A stretch of DNA of 64,000 nucleotides, taken from assembly GCA_016292135.1 (NCBI GenBank), contig JAEFAZ010000003.1:1-64000 (forward strand), written 5' to 3'. Under the pieces are notes generated by a model, which was given only the letters and a program-made list of their open reading frames with translations, ran no database searches and had not been told where the DNA came from. This document shows, piece by piece, positions 1 to 7,712 of the stretch; within the stretch, counting starts at the first letter, position 1; each line of letters begins with the position of its first letter. The position numbers and the translations under genes are program-made. This DNA is from Saccharofermentans sp. Its GTDB lineage: Bacteria > Bacillota > Clostridia > Saccharofermentanales > Saccharofermentanaceae.

Positions 1-412
<412 letters not shown>

Positions 413-524
413 AAATTTTGAGAGCCTTTTGGCTCTAATTACTTTATTAAACTCAATCAAAATTGAATTATAGGTCCGTCTTTTTCAAGTTCTGCATTCT
501 ATTCAATTTTCAAGATCCAAGCCC

Positions 525-561
525 CTTTGCAAGCGTTGTTTTTCGCACCCCGCTCGCAAAG
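525..561 (-). other. rRNA leader hairpin, likely pre-rRNA processing or antitermination element
   Basis: CTTTGCAAGCG (525-535) and CGCTCGCAAAG (551-561) are complementary except for one position and enclose a 15-nt loop. The hairpin lies between the rRNA promoter and the 16S 5' end, where leader processing or antitermination structures usually occur. The role is inferred from position only. Confidence 0.45.
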
Positions 562-570
562 TGCTTGTTA

Positions 571-599
571 ATATTACTTCGACTTGCTTCTAAAGTCAA
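571..599 (-). promoter_or_regulatory. rRNA operon promoter
   Basis: On the minus strand TTGACT (594-599) is followed after exactly 17 bp by TAATAT (571-576), a near-consensus sigma-A promoter. The bases just upstream of the -35 are A-rich, like an UP element. It would start a leader of about 150 nt ahead of 16S. Confidence 0.85.
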
Positions 600-670
600 G
601 GACTTTTTTATGGATTTGGGAGTTTTTTGAATTATTTTTCGAGCATGCAAAACGAGGCGTGTAAAAGGGC

Positions 671-1738
671 TCATTTCACCCCATACAAACTCACTTCCGA
701 ATACATGGTTTTCTCATAAAGATTCGGACAAGCACTATATCGGAAAACATAATATTCCAAAGAATCCCGATCGACTTCATCGTTTTTTTCTTCCGCATGT
801 GAAACACCGTCGCTCGTAAAGAAGCTATCATTGATATAAGAAGAGTATGAAGGATCACACATGGCAACCTGTACCACCTCTTTTCCGGTATAACTCCCGA
901 TCATGTCTTCTCCGGTCGTAAGGTCGACTTCATCCTCTTCATCCGCTATGACCGGATCTGAGCTGTATGTGCTTTCACCTAAAACTAATACCTTGAATAT
1001 TGTTTTTGCAATTGAATAAAAGTCTATGCTTGAATGATCGTCGCTATCCGGCTTTGCGTCCTTATACTTCTCAAAATCCGTACTGTTGAAGACTTGCTTA
1101 TCTTTATACACATATACATTGTAGTAATCGAACGGAACGAATTCAAAGTTCTCGGGAGTATACTTAAACACGATATCTTCAAATTTGGAAAGAAGATCAT
1201 TTATCCGATCACAATCAGTTGAACATATAAAGATATCCAGCCCCTGACCGTAATACTCGCTGACATCATCATATATACGGTAATCATCAAACCGTTCATT
1301 CAACGCCTCTTCGAATTCCTTCTTCAAATAATAGAAATTCTTGCGTTCTTTATAATTGTCATGGAAAGTCGGCTCAACTGCAGCTCCGCGGGGATAATTC
1401 TGATCATAGAGTATATATCCGTCTTTATAAAATGCGGTTGCAACAAGACCACTATATTCTTTAGAGGTTATCTTAAGATCGTATTCATGGGCGCCTTTAA
1501 CGCTCCTATAGGCTCCACCGCCGTCTATATACAACGTGGGGACCATCAACGTTTCCTTGGCGGTTATCTCCGCCGTTACTTCATCACCGGTCTCTTTATA
1601 GATCTGTTCCTGGGCATAAGCAATGACTTCTTCATCAGACAAAGGATCGTCTGCAACAAACCGGGCAAAAGCACAGCCGGACAAAAGAAGCGCCGGGATC
1701 AATAACGCTGATACGATAAATGACTTTTTAATCTTCAT
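671..1738 (-). CDS. Lipoprotein of unknown function
   Basis: A 355-residue protein with a lipoprotein signal peptide: KIKK, a hydrophobic stretch, then the lipobox LSGC with the acylated Cys near residue 22. The mature part is acidic and rich in Tyr and Asp. I recognise no catalytic motif or named domain. An AAGGGGG ribosome binding site precedes the ATG. It stands alone between the zinc operon and the rRNA operon and reads in the same direction as both, with its own candidate promoter at 1799-1827. Function unknown; a cell-surface location is the only supported statement. Confidence 0.8.
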   Translation of the reverse strand: MKIKKSFIVSALLIPALLLSGCAFARFVADDPLSDEEVIAYAQEQIYKETGDEVTAEITAKETLMVPTLYIDGGGAYRSVKGAHEYDLKITSKEYSGLVATAFYKDGYILYDQNYPRGAAVEPTFHDNYKERKNFYYLKKEFEEALNERFDDYRIYDDVSEYYGQGLDIFICSTDCDRINDLLSKFEDIVFKYTPENFEFVPFDYYNVYVYKDKQVFNSTDFEKYKDAKPDSDDHSSIDFYSIAKTIFKVLVLGESTYSSDPVIADEEDEVDLTTGEDMIGSYTGKEVVQVAMCDPSYSSYINDSFFTSDGVSHAEEKNDEVDRDSLEYYVFRYSACPNLYEKTMYSEVSLYGVK

Positions 1739-1798
1739 GGTTCCCCCTTACCGTTATAAAACGGCCCATATCAAAGATCATATCCTCTGCTCAAGGAG

Positions 1799-1827
1799 AG
1801 TATATACCGTATCAATTTAAAGAACAA
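1799..1827 (-). promoter_or_regulatory. Candidate promoter for the lipoprotein gene
   Basis: On the minus strand TTGTTC (1822-1827) and TATACT (1799-1804) are separated by 17 bp and lie about 60 bp upstream of the lipoprotein ATG. The -35 is weak and the -10 is good. Confidence 0.45.
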
Positions 1828-1863
1828 GTACATCCGTCCGGGCACACAAGGCCCCGATCCGGA

Positions 1864-2454
1864 TCAGCCCAGTTCGGCATTCCTCAGCGTACAGTAGGTG
1901 TTCTCGCCTTCCTTGTAGGTATCGAAGACGCCCGTGACACAGATCTGCTCACCCTCGGAAGGATAATCGTCGGGAGCCTTCTTGCCCGCGAGCTCGAACT
2001 CGATGCCCTGGGAACAGCAGGCTGTGGCGTCCTGGATGATGCAGGCATAATACCACTTGCCGCTCGCTTCGTCGTGGTAGCATGCGAGGGGGCCCTGCAT
2101 CTTGACCATCTTGCCGATATAGTCGTCGGGCTTGGTCATCATGTTGTAGACCTCCGAATAGACCATCGTGGAAGAAAGCACCGTAAGGTCGACATCGATG
2201 CCGTCGGCGGGGGGCGCTATCGTTCCTTCAGTCGTGGCTTCGGTCGTTGCATCGGATGCTGCAGATGTCGTGCCGGCGGAAGGGTCCGTCGAGGACTTCT
2301 GATTCTCTTCGTCGATCCTGGACTGGATTACGTCGTTGACGTTGGAAGAAGACCAGTTGGTCCTCTTCTTCTCTTCTGAGCTTCTTGCGCCCGAACATGA
2401 AGTCAGGGCGGACAACATTATAAGGATAGATATTATTAATGCGATCTTTTTCAT
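1864..2454 (-). CDS. OB-fold-like lipoprotein at the end of the zinc-uptake operon
   Basis: A 196-residue lipoprotein: KKIALIISILIMLSALTSC gives a signal peptide with lipobox LTSC. A Ser/Thr/Glu-rich linker (about residues 20-85) precedes a compact domain (about 95-196) containing MVKMQGPL, CIIQDATACC and GEQICVTGVFDTY. That beta-rich pattern resembles OB-fold (tRNA_anti-like) domains. The two adjacent Cys in ATACCSQGIEF could bind a metal. The gene starts one base after the permease stop, so it is surely co-transcribed with the Znu-like transporter. A role in zinc binding or delivery is inferred from operon position alone. Confidence 0.75.
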   Translation of the reverse strand: MKKIALIISILIMLSALTSCSGARSSEEKKRTNWSSSNVNDVIQSRIDEENQKSSTDPSAGTTSAASDATTEATTEGTIAPPADGIDVDLTVLSSTMVYSEVYNMMTKPDDYIGKMVKMQGPLACYHDEASGKWYYACIIQDATACCSQGIEFELAGKKAPDDYPSEGEQICVTGVFDTYKEGENTYCTLRNAELG

Positions 2455-3291
2455 TTAATTACCTCCACGGATGAGTCCGGCGATCCAGCAGACTGCGAAG
2501 ACTGCGACATCGACAGCGACTATCGTCGATCCTACGGGTGTTCCCGTAAGGATAGATATTATCATACCCGAAAGGGAACATACAACCGAAAGTACCGCGG
2601 AGCAGATCGTAACCTGCTTGAAGTTGCGGAAGATGCGCATTGCCGACAGGGCCGGGAATATTACCAGAGCTGATATCAGAAGGGATCCGACAAGGTTCAT
2701 GGCAAGAACGATGATGACCGCGATGATTATCGCGATCAGGAGATTATAAAGGTCTGCCTTCGTGCCGGTCGCCTTGGCGAAGTTCTCGTCAAAGGTGACG
2801 GCGAAGATCTTGTTGTAGAACAGGATGAATACGATGATAACGATGACAGAAAGGATGGCACAGGCAAGGACTTCGCCGGGTGTCAGCGTCAGGATGGACA
2901 TCGACCCGAACAAGGTCGAGCAGACATCACCCGTAAGGTTCGATGATGTCGAAAAGATGTTCATCAGGAGATATCCGAAAGCCAAAGCTCCGACGGATAT
3001 CATCGCGATCGCGGCATCGCCCTTGATCTTGGCATTCTGTCCGGTGCGGAGAAGAAGGATCGCCGACAGGACAGTCACGGGAAGCACTACGATCATGTTG
3101 TTGGAAAGGTTCAGCACCGCGGCGATCGCCATCGCGCCGAAAGCCACGTGCGACAGACCGTCACCTATGAATGAGAACCTCTTCAGAACCAGCGTAACTC
3201 CCAGGAGGGCCGAACACAAAGAGATCAGCACGCCGACGATCAGCGCGTATCTTACGAAAGGATACTCGAGGTAAGCTATCAATATATCCAT
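2455..3291 (-). CDS. znuB: Zinc/manganese ABC transporter permease (ZnuB family)
   Basis: A 278-residue polytopic membrane protein with about eight hydrophobic segments, the usual size for ABC-3 family permeases. The SFIGDGLSHVAFGAMA stretch near the N-terminus and the conserved middle region GTKADLYNLLIAIIIAV are typical of ZnuB/MntB. It overlaps the ATPase gene stop by one base and is followed directly by the lipoprotein gene. It would form the membrane channel for the metal captured by the ZnuA-like protein. Zinc rather than manganese is inferred from the His-rich binding protein and the Zur-like regulator in the same operon. Confidence 0.93.
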   Translation of the reverse strand: MDILIAYLEYPFVRYALIVGVLISLCSALLGVTLVLKRFSFIGDGLSHVAFGAMAIAAVLNLSNNMIVVLPVTVLSAILLLRTGQNAKIKGDAAIAMISVGALAFGYLLMNIFSTSSNLTGDVCSTLFGSMSILTLTPGEVLACAILSVIVIIVFILFYNKIFAVTFDENFAKATGTKADLYNLLIAIIIAVIIVLAMNLVGSLLISALVIFPALSAMRIFRNFKQVTICSAVLSVVCSLSGMIISILTGTPVGSTIVAVDVAVFAVCWIAGLIRGGN

Positions 3292-3998
3292 TATTTCTCA
3301 CCTCCCTGCTGCAACAGGAAGACCTTCCCGATGTCGCTTGCAAGATATTCGTCTCTCGTTCCGAAAAATACGGTGTCACCGATATGCAGTATATGGCTCG
3401 CGTAGCGGACAGCCGCCGCAATATCGTGAGAGATCATGATGATCGTGATGCCGTCGGAATTAAGGTCCGAAATAAGTTTATACATCTCCGCAGTAACCTT
3501 GGGATCGAGGCCCGATACGGGCTCGTCCAGGAGCAGGATCTTACGGGTGGCGCAGAGAGCTCTTGCAAGAAGGACTCTCTGCTGCTGGCCGCCCGACAGA
3601 TCGCGGTAGCATCTTTTCGCAAGATCTGCCACGCCCATGCGCTCCATATTTTCCTGCGCAAGTTTCTTTTCTTCCTTGTTGTAGAAAGGTCTTATGCCGC
3701 ACTGTCCCTGGAATCCTGACATGACGATCTCGCGGACGGAAGCGGGGAAATCCTTCTGCACGATCGTCTGCTGCGGCAGATAGCCGATCTCGTTCTTCTT
3801 GAGATCGCCGCCGGTCGTGATCTTGCCGCTTAAGGGGGTCTTTAAGTTAAGCAAGGTCTTCATGAGGGTAGTCTTGCCGGAACCGTTTTCGCCGACGATG
3901 CAAAGATAATCGCCCGCATTAACGGTAAAGTTCAAGCCCTCAATGATCGCCTGGGACTCGTAACCCAGACTCAGATCTTCTACAACAAGCTGTGCCAT
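3291..3998 (-). CDS. znuC: Zinc ABC transporter ATP-binding protein (ZnuC family)
   Basis: A 235-residue ABC ATPase. Walker A is GENGSGKTT (about residues 36-44), the Q-loop is in GYLPQQ, the signature is LSGGQQQR (near 139), Walker B with catalytic Glu is ILLLDEP, and the switch His is in MISHD. The length is normal. The gene starts 11 bp after the binding-protein gene and overlaps the permease start by one base. It powers import by the permease at 2455-3291. Confidence 0.94.
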   Translation of the reverse strand: MAQLVVEDLSLGYESQAIIEGLNFTVNAGDYLCIVGENGSGKTTLMKTLLNLKTPLSGKITTGGDLKKNEIGYLPQQTIVQKDFPASVREIVMSGFQGQCGIRPFYNKEEKKLAQENMERMGVADLAKRCYRDLSGGQQQRVLLARALCATRKILLLDEPVSGLDPKVTAEMYKLISDLNSDGITIIMISHDIAAAVRYASHILHIGDTVFFGTRDEYLASDIGKVFLLQQGGEK

Positions 3999-4009
3999 AT
4001 GTCCTCCTG

Positions 4010-5083
4010 TCAGCCGAGTGCTTCCTTCAGTATGCTGAGGTTCTTTGTCATGATATCAAGGTAGGAAGCTCCTGCTGCAACATCCTTGGATGTAACTGAC
4101 TGCATGGAATCTACCGATAAGATCTTCTGATCCTTCGACTTGGTGTTCTGGATGATCGTTTCCGCGATGCGGTGGTCGGAGCCTTCGATCGTCATGACCG
4201 TCTTGAGCCCGAGCTCATCGACTTTGCCTGAAAGGAAAGTGATCGTCTCGAAGCTCGCTTCGGTCTCAGCCGAGCACCCTACGAAAGCCGCATAATATGA
4301 AAGGCCGTAATCGTCTACCAGATATCTGAACGGGAATCTGTCTCCGAAAAGGATCGTCTTGCAGGAAGCATTATCGACCATATCGTGATACTGCTTATCA
4401 AGCGCATTGATCTTCTCCATGTAGCCTGCTGCATTTGCCTTATATGTCTCTGCATTGGCGGGGTCTGCCTTCTGCAGGGCCTCGGAGATCTTCTCTACCA
4501 GTGTTGCGGAGTTATGGAGCGAGAGCCAGACGTGCTCATCGTACTCGATCTCCTCAGGATCACCATGGTCGTGATCATGTTCGTGATCGTGGTCTTCATC
4601 GTGATCATCATGATCATCATGATCATCGTGATCATCGTGATCTTCACCGTGGTCGTGGTCGTGGTCATGCTCGTCTTCTTCCTGCATTCCCTCGACCACT
4701 TCCTCTTCCTTGACCGCATCGCCTAATGTTTCCAGCAGGTTGATGACAATCATGTCCTTGTTGACGGATTCCTTGAGAGCATCCTTGACCCAGCCGTCGG
4801 ACTCGCCTCCGACATAGATGAAGACGTCACATGTGGAGATCTTCAGGATGTCGCTCGCATTGGGCTGGAAGCTGTGAAGGTCAACGCCGTTGTCCAGGAG
4901 CATCGTAACATCCGCACCGGATGCCTTGTCGCCCAGGATGTTCATTACCCAGTCGTATTCGGGGAAGATCGTCGTTACGATCTTTGTCTTCTTTGAAGCC
5001 GCATTGATGCCTGCCGTGCTGCATCCTGCGAAGCAGCCCATGAGCATGACGGCGGCGATTGCTGTTGATATAAATTTTTTCAC
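4010..5083 (-). CDS. znuA: Zinc-binding lipoprotein of ABC transporter (ZnuA family) with long His/Asp-rich loop
   Basis: A cluster A-I metal-binding protein. I place the start at the GTG at 5083, because GGAGG lies 10 nt upstream and a lipoprotein signal (KKFISTAIAAVMLMGC) follows at once; an upstream frame extension to 5140 lacks a signal. The protein is 357 residues. The hallmark is a His/Asp-rich loop of about 45 residues (HDHDHDHGEDHDDHDDHDD and more) just before DEHVWLS, where ZnuA proteins carry their charged zinc-gathering loop. The DNA there is a degenerate GATCATCAT-type repeat (about 4560-4680). It delivers zinc to the permease/ATPase pair downstream. Confidence 0.93.
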   Translation of the reverse strand: MKKFISTAIAAVMLMGCFAGCSTAGINAASKKTKIVTTIFPEYDWVMNILGDKASGADVTMLLDNGVDLHSFQPNASDILKISTCDVFIYVGGESDGWVKDALKESVNKDMIVINLLETLGDAVKEEEVVEGMQEEDEHDHDHDHGEDHDDHDDHDDHDDHDEDHDHEHDHDHGDPEEIEYDEHVWLSLHNSATLVEKISEALQKADPANAETYKANAAGYMEKINALDKQYHDMVDNASCKTILFGDRFPFRYLVDDYGLSYYAAFVGCSAETEASFETITFLSGKVDELGLKTVMTIEGSDHRIAETIIQNTKSKDQKILSVDSMQSVTSKDVAAGASYLDIMTKNLSILKEALG

Positions 5084-5136
5084 TTTAATATTTTCCTCCG
5101 TTGATAACTTGATTTCTTTCCATCGAAAAACAGTTA

Positions 5137-5445
5137 TCAATCGTTCATCTTCACCTTATCCGTTACAAGTGTCTTATCCTGAACATATGTCATGACCGGG
5201 ACCGCTACGAGACAGATGATCCAGACTGCCGCCACGGGCACCGCACCCGATGTCACAGCCGCGCCCGACTGCCTGAGCAGCCCTTCGCAGACTTCCAGCG
5301 TGCGGCAGATGTGGCACTCCTCGCCTTCGCACTCGTGATCGGCTTCGATCGTAATGAAGAACAAAGAGAATACAAAAGACAGGGCCACCATGATTCCCAC
5401 GATGCCCGCCAGGATCTTCACTGATGTCCTGATGTTCTTCTTCAT
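5137..5445 (-). CDS. Small two-TM membrane protein with Cys/His-rich loop, in the zinc operon
   Basis: About 102 residues. The start at 5445 is chosen because its ATGA overlaps the TGA of the upstream regulator gene and GAGGAG sits 11 nt before it; a longer frame starts at 5466. It has an N-terminal transmembrane helix, a loop HECEGEECHICRTLEVCEG with several Cys and His, a second helix (AVPVAAVWIICLVAVPVM) and a short charged tail. The loop looks like a metal site. It lies between the Fur-family regulator and the zinc-binding protein and is translationally coupled to the regulator. No known function; involvement in zinc handling is inferred from context. Confidence 0.7.
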   Translation of the reverse strand: MKKNIRTSVKILAGIVGIMVALSFVFSLFFITIEADHECEGEECHICRTLEVCEGLLRQSGAAVTSGAVPVAAVWIICLVAVPVMTYVQDKTLVTDKVKMND

Positions 5446-5861
5446 TCCCTGCTGCACTCCTCGCATAATCCGTAGATGATCGTCCTTACCGCATCCACCT
5501 TAAAGCCGTGTTCTTTCATGATATGAAGTCCCATCTCTTCCAATTCCTCACAGTGCATGTGGATCAGCTTGCCGCACTTCTCGCACTTGCAGTGGAAGCA
5601 GACGTCGGCATCCTGATGGCTGTCCTCGCCCACGTATTCAAAACAGGCGGGGCTTCCCGGATCTATGATGTACTTGTTGATGATCCCCTCGTCGACCAGC
5701 TTTTCGAGCTGGCGGTAAACGGTCGACTGACCGATGTTCTCGCCCTGGGCCTTGCAGTGCTCGCAGACATCGCCCGCGGTAATGTGCTTTCCGGGGGATG
5801 ATCTGAAGTAGTTGATCAGGATCTCCTTCTGCTTGGTCTTGTAGTTCGACCTCTGATTCAC
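5442..5861 (-). CDS. zur: Fur-family transcriptional regulator, probably a zinc uptake repressor (Zur)
   Basis: A 139-residue Fur-family protein, the family's usual length. The winged helix spans about residues 8-75 (GQSTVYRQLEKLVDEG is the recognition region). The dimerization domain follows, with HQDADVCFHCKCEKCGK and two structural-zinc CxxC pairs (about C93/C96 and C133/C136). It is the first gene of the zinc-uptake operon and lies behind a promoter with two GGGAA-type palindromes, so it most likely represses its own operon when zinc is plentiful. Zur is preferred over PerR or Fur because of the ZnuABC-like genes downstream; the family alone would not decide this. Confidence 0.9.
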   Translation of the reverse strand: MNQRSNYKTKQKEILINYFRSSPGKHITAGDVCEHCKAQGENIGQSTVYRQLEKLVDEGIINKYIIDPGSPACFEYVGEDSHQDADVCFHCKCEKCGKLIHMHCEELEEMGLHIMKEHGFKVDAVRTIIYGLCEECSRE

Positions 5862-5894
5862 TGCCGGCTCCTTTCTTTTCGCGAAAACGAATAT

Positions 5895-5907
5895 GGGAAT
5901 CGTTCCC
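5895..5907. promoter_or_regulatory. Putative Zur operator A
   Basis: GGGAATCGTTCCC is a perfect palindrome with 5-bp arms. It lies just downstream of the -10 box of the zinc operon promoter, where a bound repressor would block transcription. Confidence 0.65.
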
Positions 5908-5908
5908 G

Positions 5909-5937
5909 ATTATACTCTTGGGACCGGGCAATGTCAA
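5909..5937 (-). promoter_or_regulatory. Consensus promoter of the zinc-uptake operon
   Basis: On the minus strand a perfect TTGACA (5932-5937) and a perfect TATAAT (5909-5914) are separated by exactly 17 bp. An AAAGGAG ribosome binding site and the regulator ATG follow. Such a strong promoter fits an operon that is kept off by a repressor. Confidence 0.9.
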
Positions 5938-5944
5938 CAAAATC

Positions 5945-5957
5945 GGGAATGATTCTC
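5945..5957. promoter_or_regulatory. Putative Zur operator B
   Basis: GGGAATGATTCTC is a near-palindrome sharing AATCGGGAA/TTCCCGATT context with operator A. It lies upstream of the -35 box. The centres of A and B are exactly 50 bp apart, so two dimers would flank the promoter. Confidence 0.55.
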
Positions 5958-6090
5958 AAATCTGCTTTTCCCCCGTTTACTTCCCCCCGCCGTGACAACC
6001 AACAGGACAGACGGACATATAAATCAACTTTGAAGAACAATAGAGAGGTGCTATCCTATATAGGAAATCATTTAAGTCACGGGGGGCATT

Positions 6091-6825
6091 ATGAACGATA
6101 CAGGCAGATCAAGATCCATGGTCTTTCTTTTCTTATTCGTTGTTATCTGTTTTTTCGCAGTGGGCGGATATATTTACTGGCTTAAGTTGGCAGGCAATCC
6201 GAAATCAGTCGCGCTTAAGACATTCGAGGGCAAGGAAGTCCATGTTTTCGATAAGGCGGCGAAGTTCGGAGATGAGAACAACAACCGCAAGCTCTTTGTA
6301 CCTTATGAGGACGGTTTTTTCGAAAAGTATATTCAGTCTGATCCCGACTATCTTTATTCGGTAGCAGAAGACGGCACGAGATCGAAAACCGACGGCGGAA
6401 AATATCTTCTCTGCTGCGCCGGCCGCTACTTTCTTATCGAGCACACCAAGTACACTAAAGTAACCAGTTTTGACGATTCCCTTGAGGAAACGGAGTACGA
6501 GTGTTACTACTACGACGAGCTCTACGGGCAATTCTACATTTCATCGACCAAGGAGACCAATTATATCTTCATGCCCGCCGTTATAGACAACAGGCTCTTC
6601 AGGGGCGACGTCACACATATAGAGTGGAAAGACACTTGTGGCCTGTCTTCTTTCGAAGACCTCAAGGAATACTACGGAAGGATCGGAAACGAGTACTACA
6701 CCATAGATGAAGAGAACAAATGCATCTTACTGAACGATGCAAAGGATCCATCCAAGAAGACGGTTGCCAGGATCTATGCAACAGACGAAGGAATAAAGAT
6801 CACGTCGGCGGTTCCCATGTTCTGA
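6091..6825 (+). CDS. Membrane-anchored protein of unknown function
   Basis: A 244-residue protein with one N-terminal transmembrane helix (VFLFLFVVICFFAVGGYIYW, about residues 11-30) and a mostly beta-predicted, Tyr-rich exterior part. No known motif is visible. It is transcribed away from the zinc operon and ends before a bidirectional terminator. GGGGGCATT before the ATG is an acceptable ribosome binding site. It may share the upstream intergenic region with the zinc regulator, but no good promoter on this strand could be identified. Confidence 0.72.
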   Translation: MNDTGRSRSMVFLFLFVVICFFAVGGYIYWLKLAGNPKSVALKTFEGKEVHVFDKAAKFGDENNNRKLFVPYEDGFFEKYIQSDPDYLYSVAEDGTRSKTDGGKYLLCCAGRYFLIEHTKYTKVTSFDDSLEETEYECYYYDELYGQFYISSTKETNYIFMPAVIDNRLFRGDVTHIEWKDTCGLSSFEDLKEYYGRIGNEYYTIDEENKCILLNDAKDPSKKTVARIYATDEGIKITSAVPMF

Positions 6826-6886
6826 TCCCGTTTTTGCCCTATACCACCCCGCTAAGAAGAAACAACAAAACAGTAGCGCATAAAAA

Positions 6887-6912
6887 ACCGGCGGATCTCC
6901 GCCGGTCTTTGT
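6887..6912. terminator. Bidirectional intrinsic terminator
   Basis: A perfect 9-bp stem ACCGGCGGA / TCCGCCGGT with a 2-nt centre is preceded by a run of six A and followed by a T-rich tail. It sits between two convergent genes and can serve both strands. Confidence 0.85.
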
Positions 6913-6929
6913 TTGTCTTATTTCTCAGA

Positions 6930-7679
6930 TCAAACGTAATCTACGACGTTGACCCACTTCTTTAAGAACTCGCGCTCATCCTCGATAGCCTTGACGGACT
7001 GGGATGCCGCAACGATCGGGGTCCAGGCCTGGATATACTGCTTGGGAGTATCTGTCTTGCGGCAGTATGTGTCGAGATAAAGCTCGGCGATCTCCTCTGT
7101 TGACCTCAGGCTGAAGAGGAGGAAAGTCCTTGCAACGTCAGCGGCCGCATTGCCCTGGGTAGCGTGTGACCAGTCGATTACCGCCATCTCGCCGTTGGGC
7201 TGGATGATAACGTTGCCGGGGTTAAAGTCGCCGTGGCAGACCTGGTCTTTTCTCTCCATGCCGGCAAGGCGGGTATGCAGGTCGTATCTCGTTGTGGCAT
7301 CGAAATCGGTCTTGCTGATCTTGCGCTCCATCTTGTCGGACAGGTTGTTGAGCATGGGGCACTTTTCGTTATGGACTTCGATCTGCAGGTCAACGAATTT
7401 GTCCATGTACTCACCGATCTTGGAAGGATCCTTCTCGAATACGGAGAGCATCGTCTCGCCTTCGATGAAGTCGGTTACGATCGCCCATCTTCCGTCGATG
7501 ACGGAAACCTCGAGAACGATGGGAGTGCGGATGCTGATCGACTCGACCTTGGCGAGGTTCAGCGCCTCGTTCAGGATGTCGGCCTTGGAGAAGCTCTCGT
7601 CGAACATCTTGATGCACTTGTCGCCGTCGCGGTAGATCTTCTTGTGTGTGCGCTTAGCTATTACATTGTTGAATTCCAT
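6930..7679 (-). CDS. Aminoglycoside phosphotransferase-family kinase
   Basis: A 249-residue protein-kinase-like phosphotransferase. The catalytic loop CHGDFNPGN (H149, D151, N156) matches the HGDxxxxN Brenner motif, and AVIDWS (D169) supplies the metal-binding Asp. The N-terminal lobe has KCIKMFDE with the candidate ATP-binding Lys. The substrate cannot be read from the sequence; relatives phosphorylate antibiotics, choline, fructosamines or homoserine, and resistance should not be assumed. It follows adhE by 33 bp on the same strand and may be read through from it. Confidence 0.85.
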   Translation of the reverse strand: MEFNNVIAKRTHKKIYRDGDKCIKMFDESFSKADILNEALNLAKVESISIRTPIVLEVSVIDGRWAIVTDFIEGETMLSVFEKDPSKIGEYMDKFVDLQIEVHNEKCPMLNNLSDKMERKISKTDFDATTRYDLHTRLAGMERKDQVCHGDFNPGNVIIQPNGEMAVIDWSHATQGNAAADVARTFLLFSLRSTEEIAELYLDTYCRKTDTPKQYIQAWTPIVAASQSVKAIEDEREFLKKWVNVVDYV

Positions 7680-7712
7680 ATCTTATCCTCCCCTGTACTT
7701 TCAGATATTATA

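Noticed and set aside
4385..4726. Val/Ile-rich and Arg/His-rich frames on the plus strand
   Set aside because: They are mirror readings of the His/Asp repeat loop of the ZnuA-like protein.
6930..7679. Antibiotic resistance gene
   Set aside because: The APH-like kinase fold is shared by many metabolic kinases; nothing in the sequence or context shows an antibiotic substrate.
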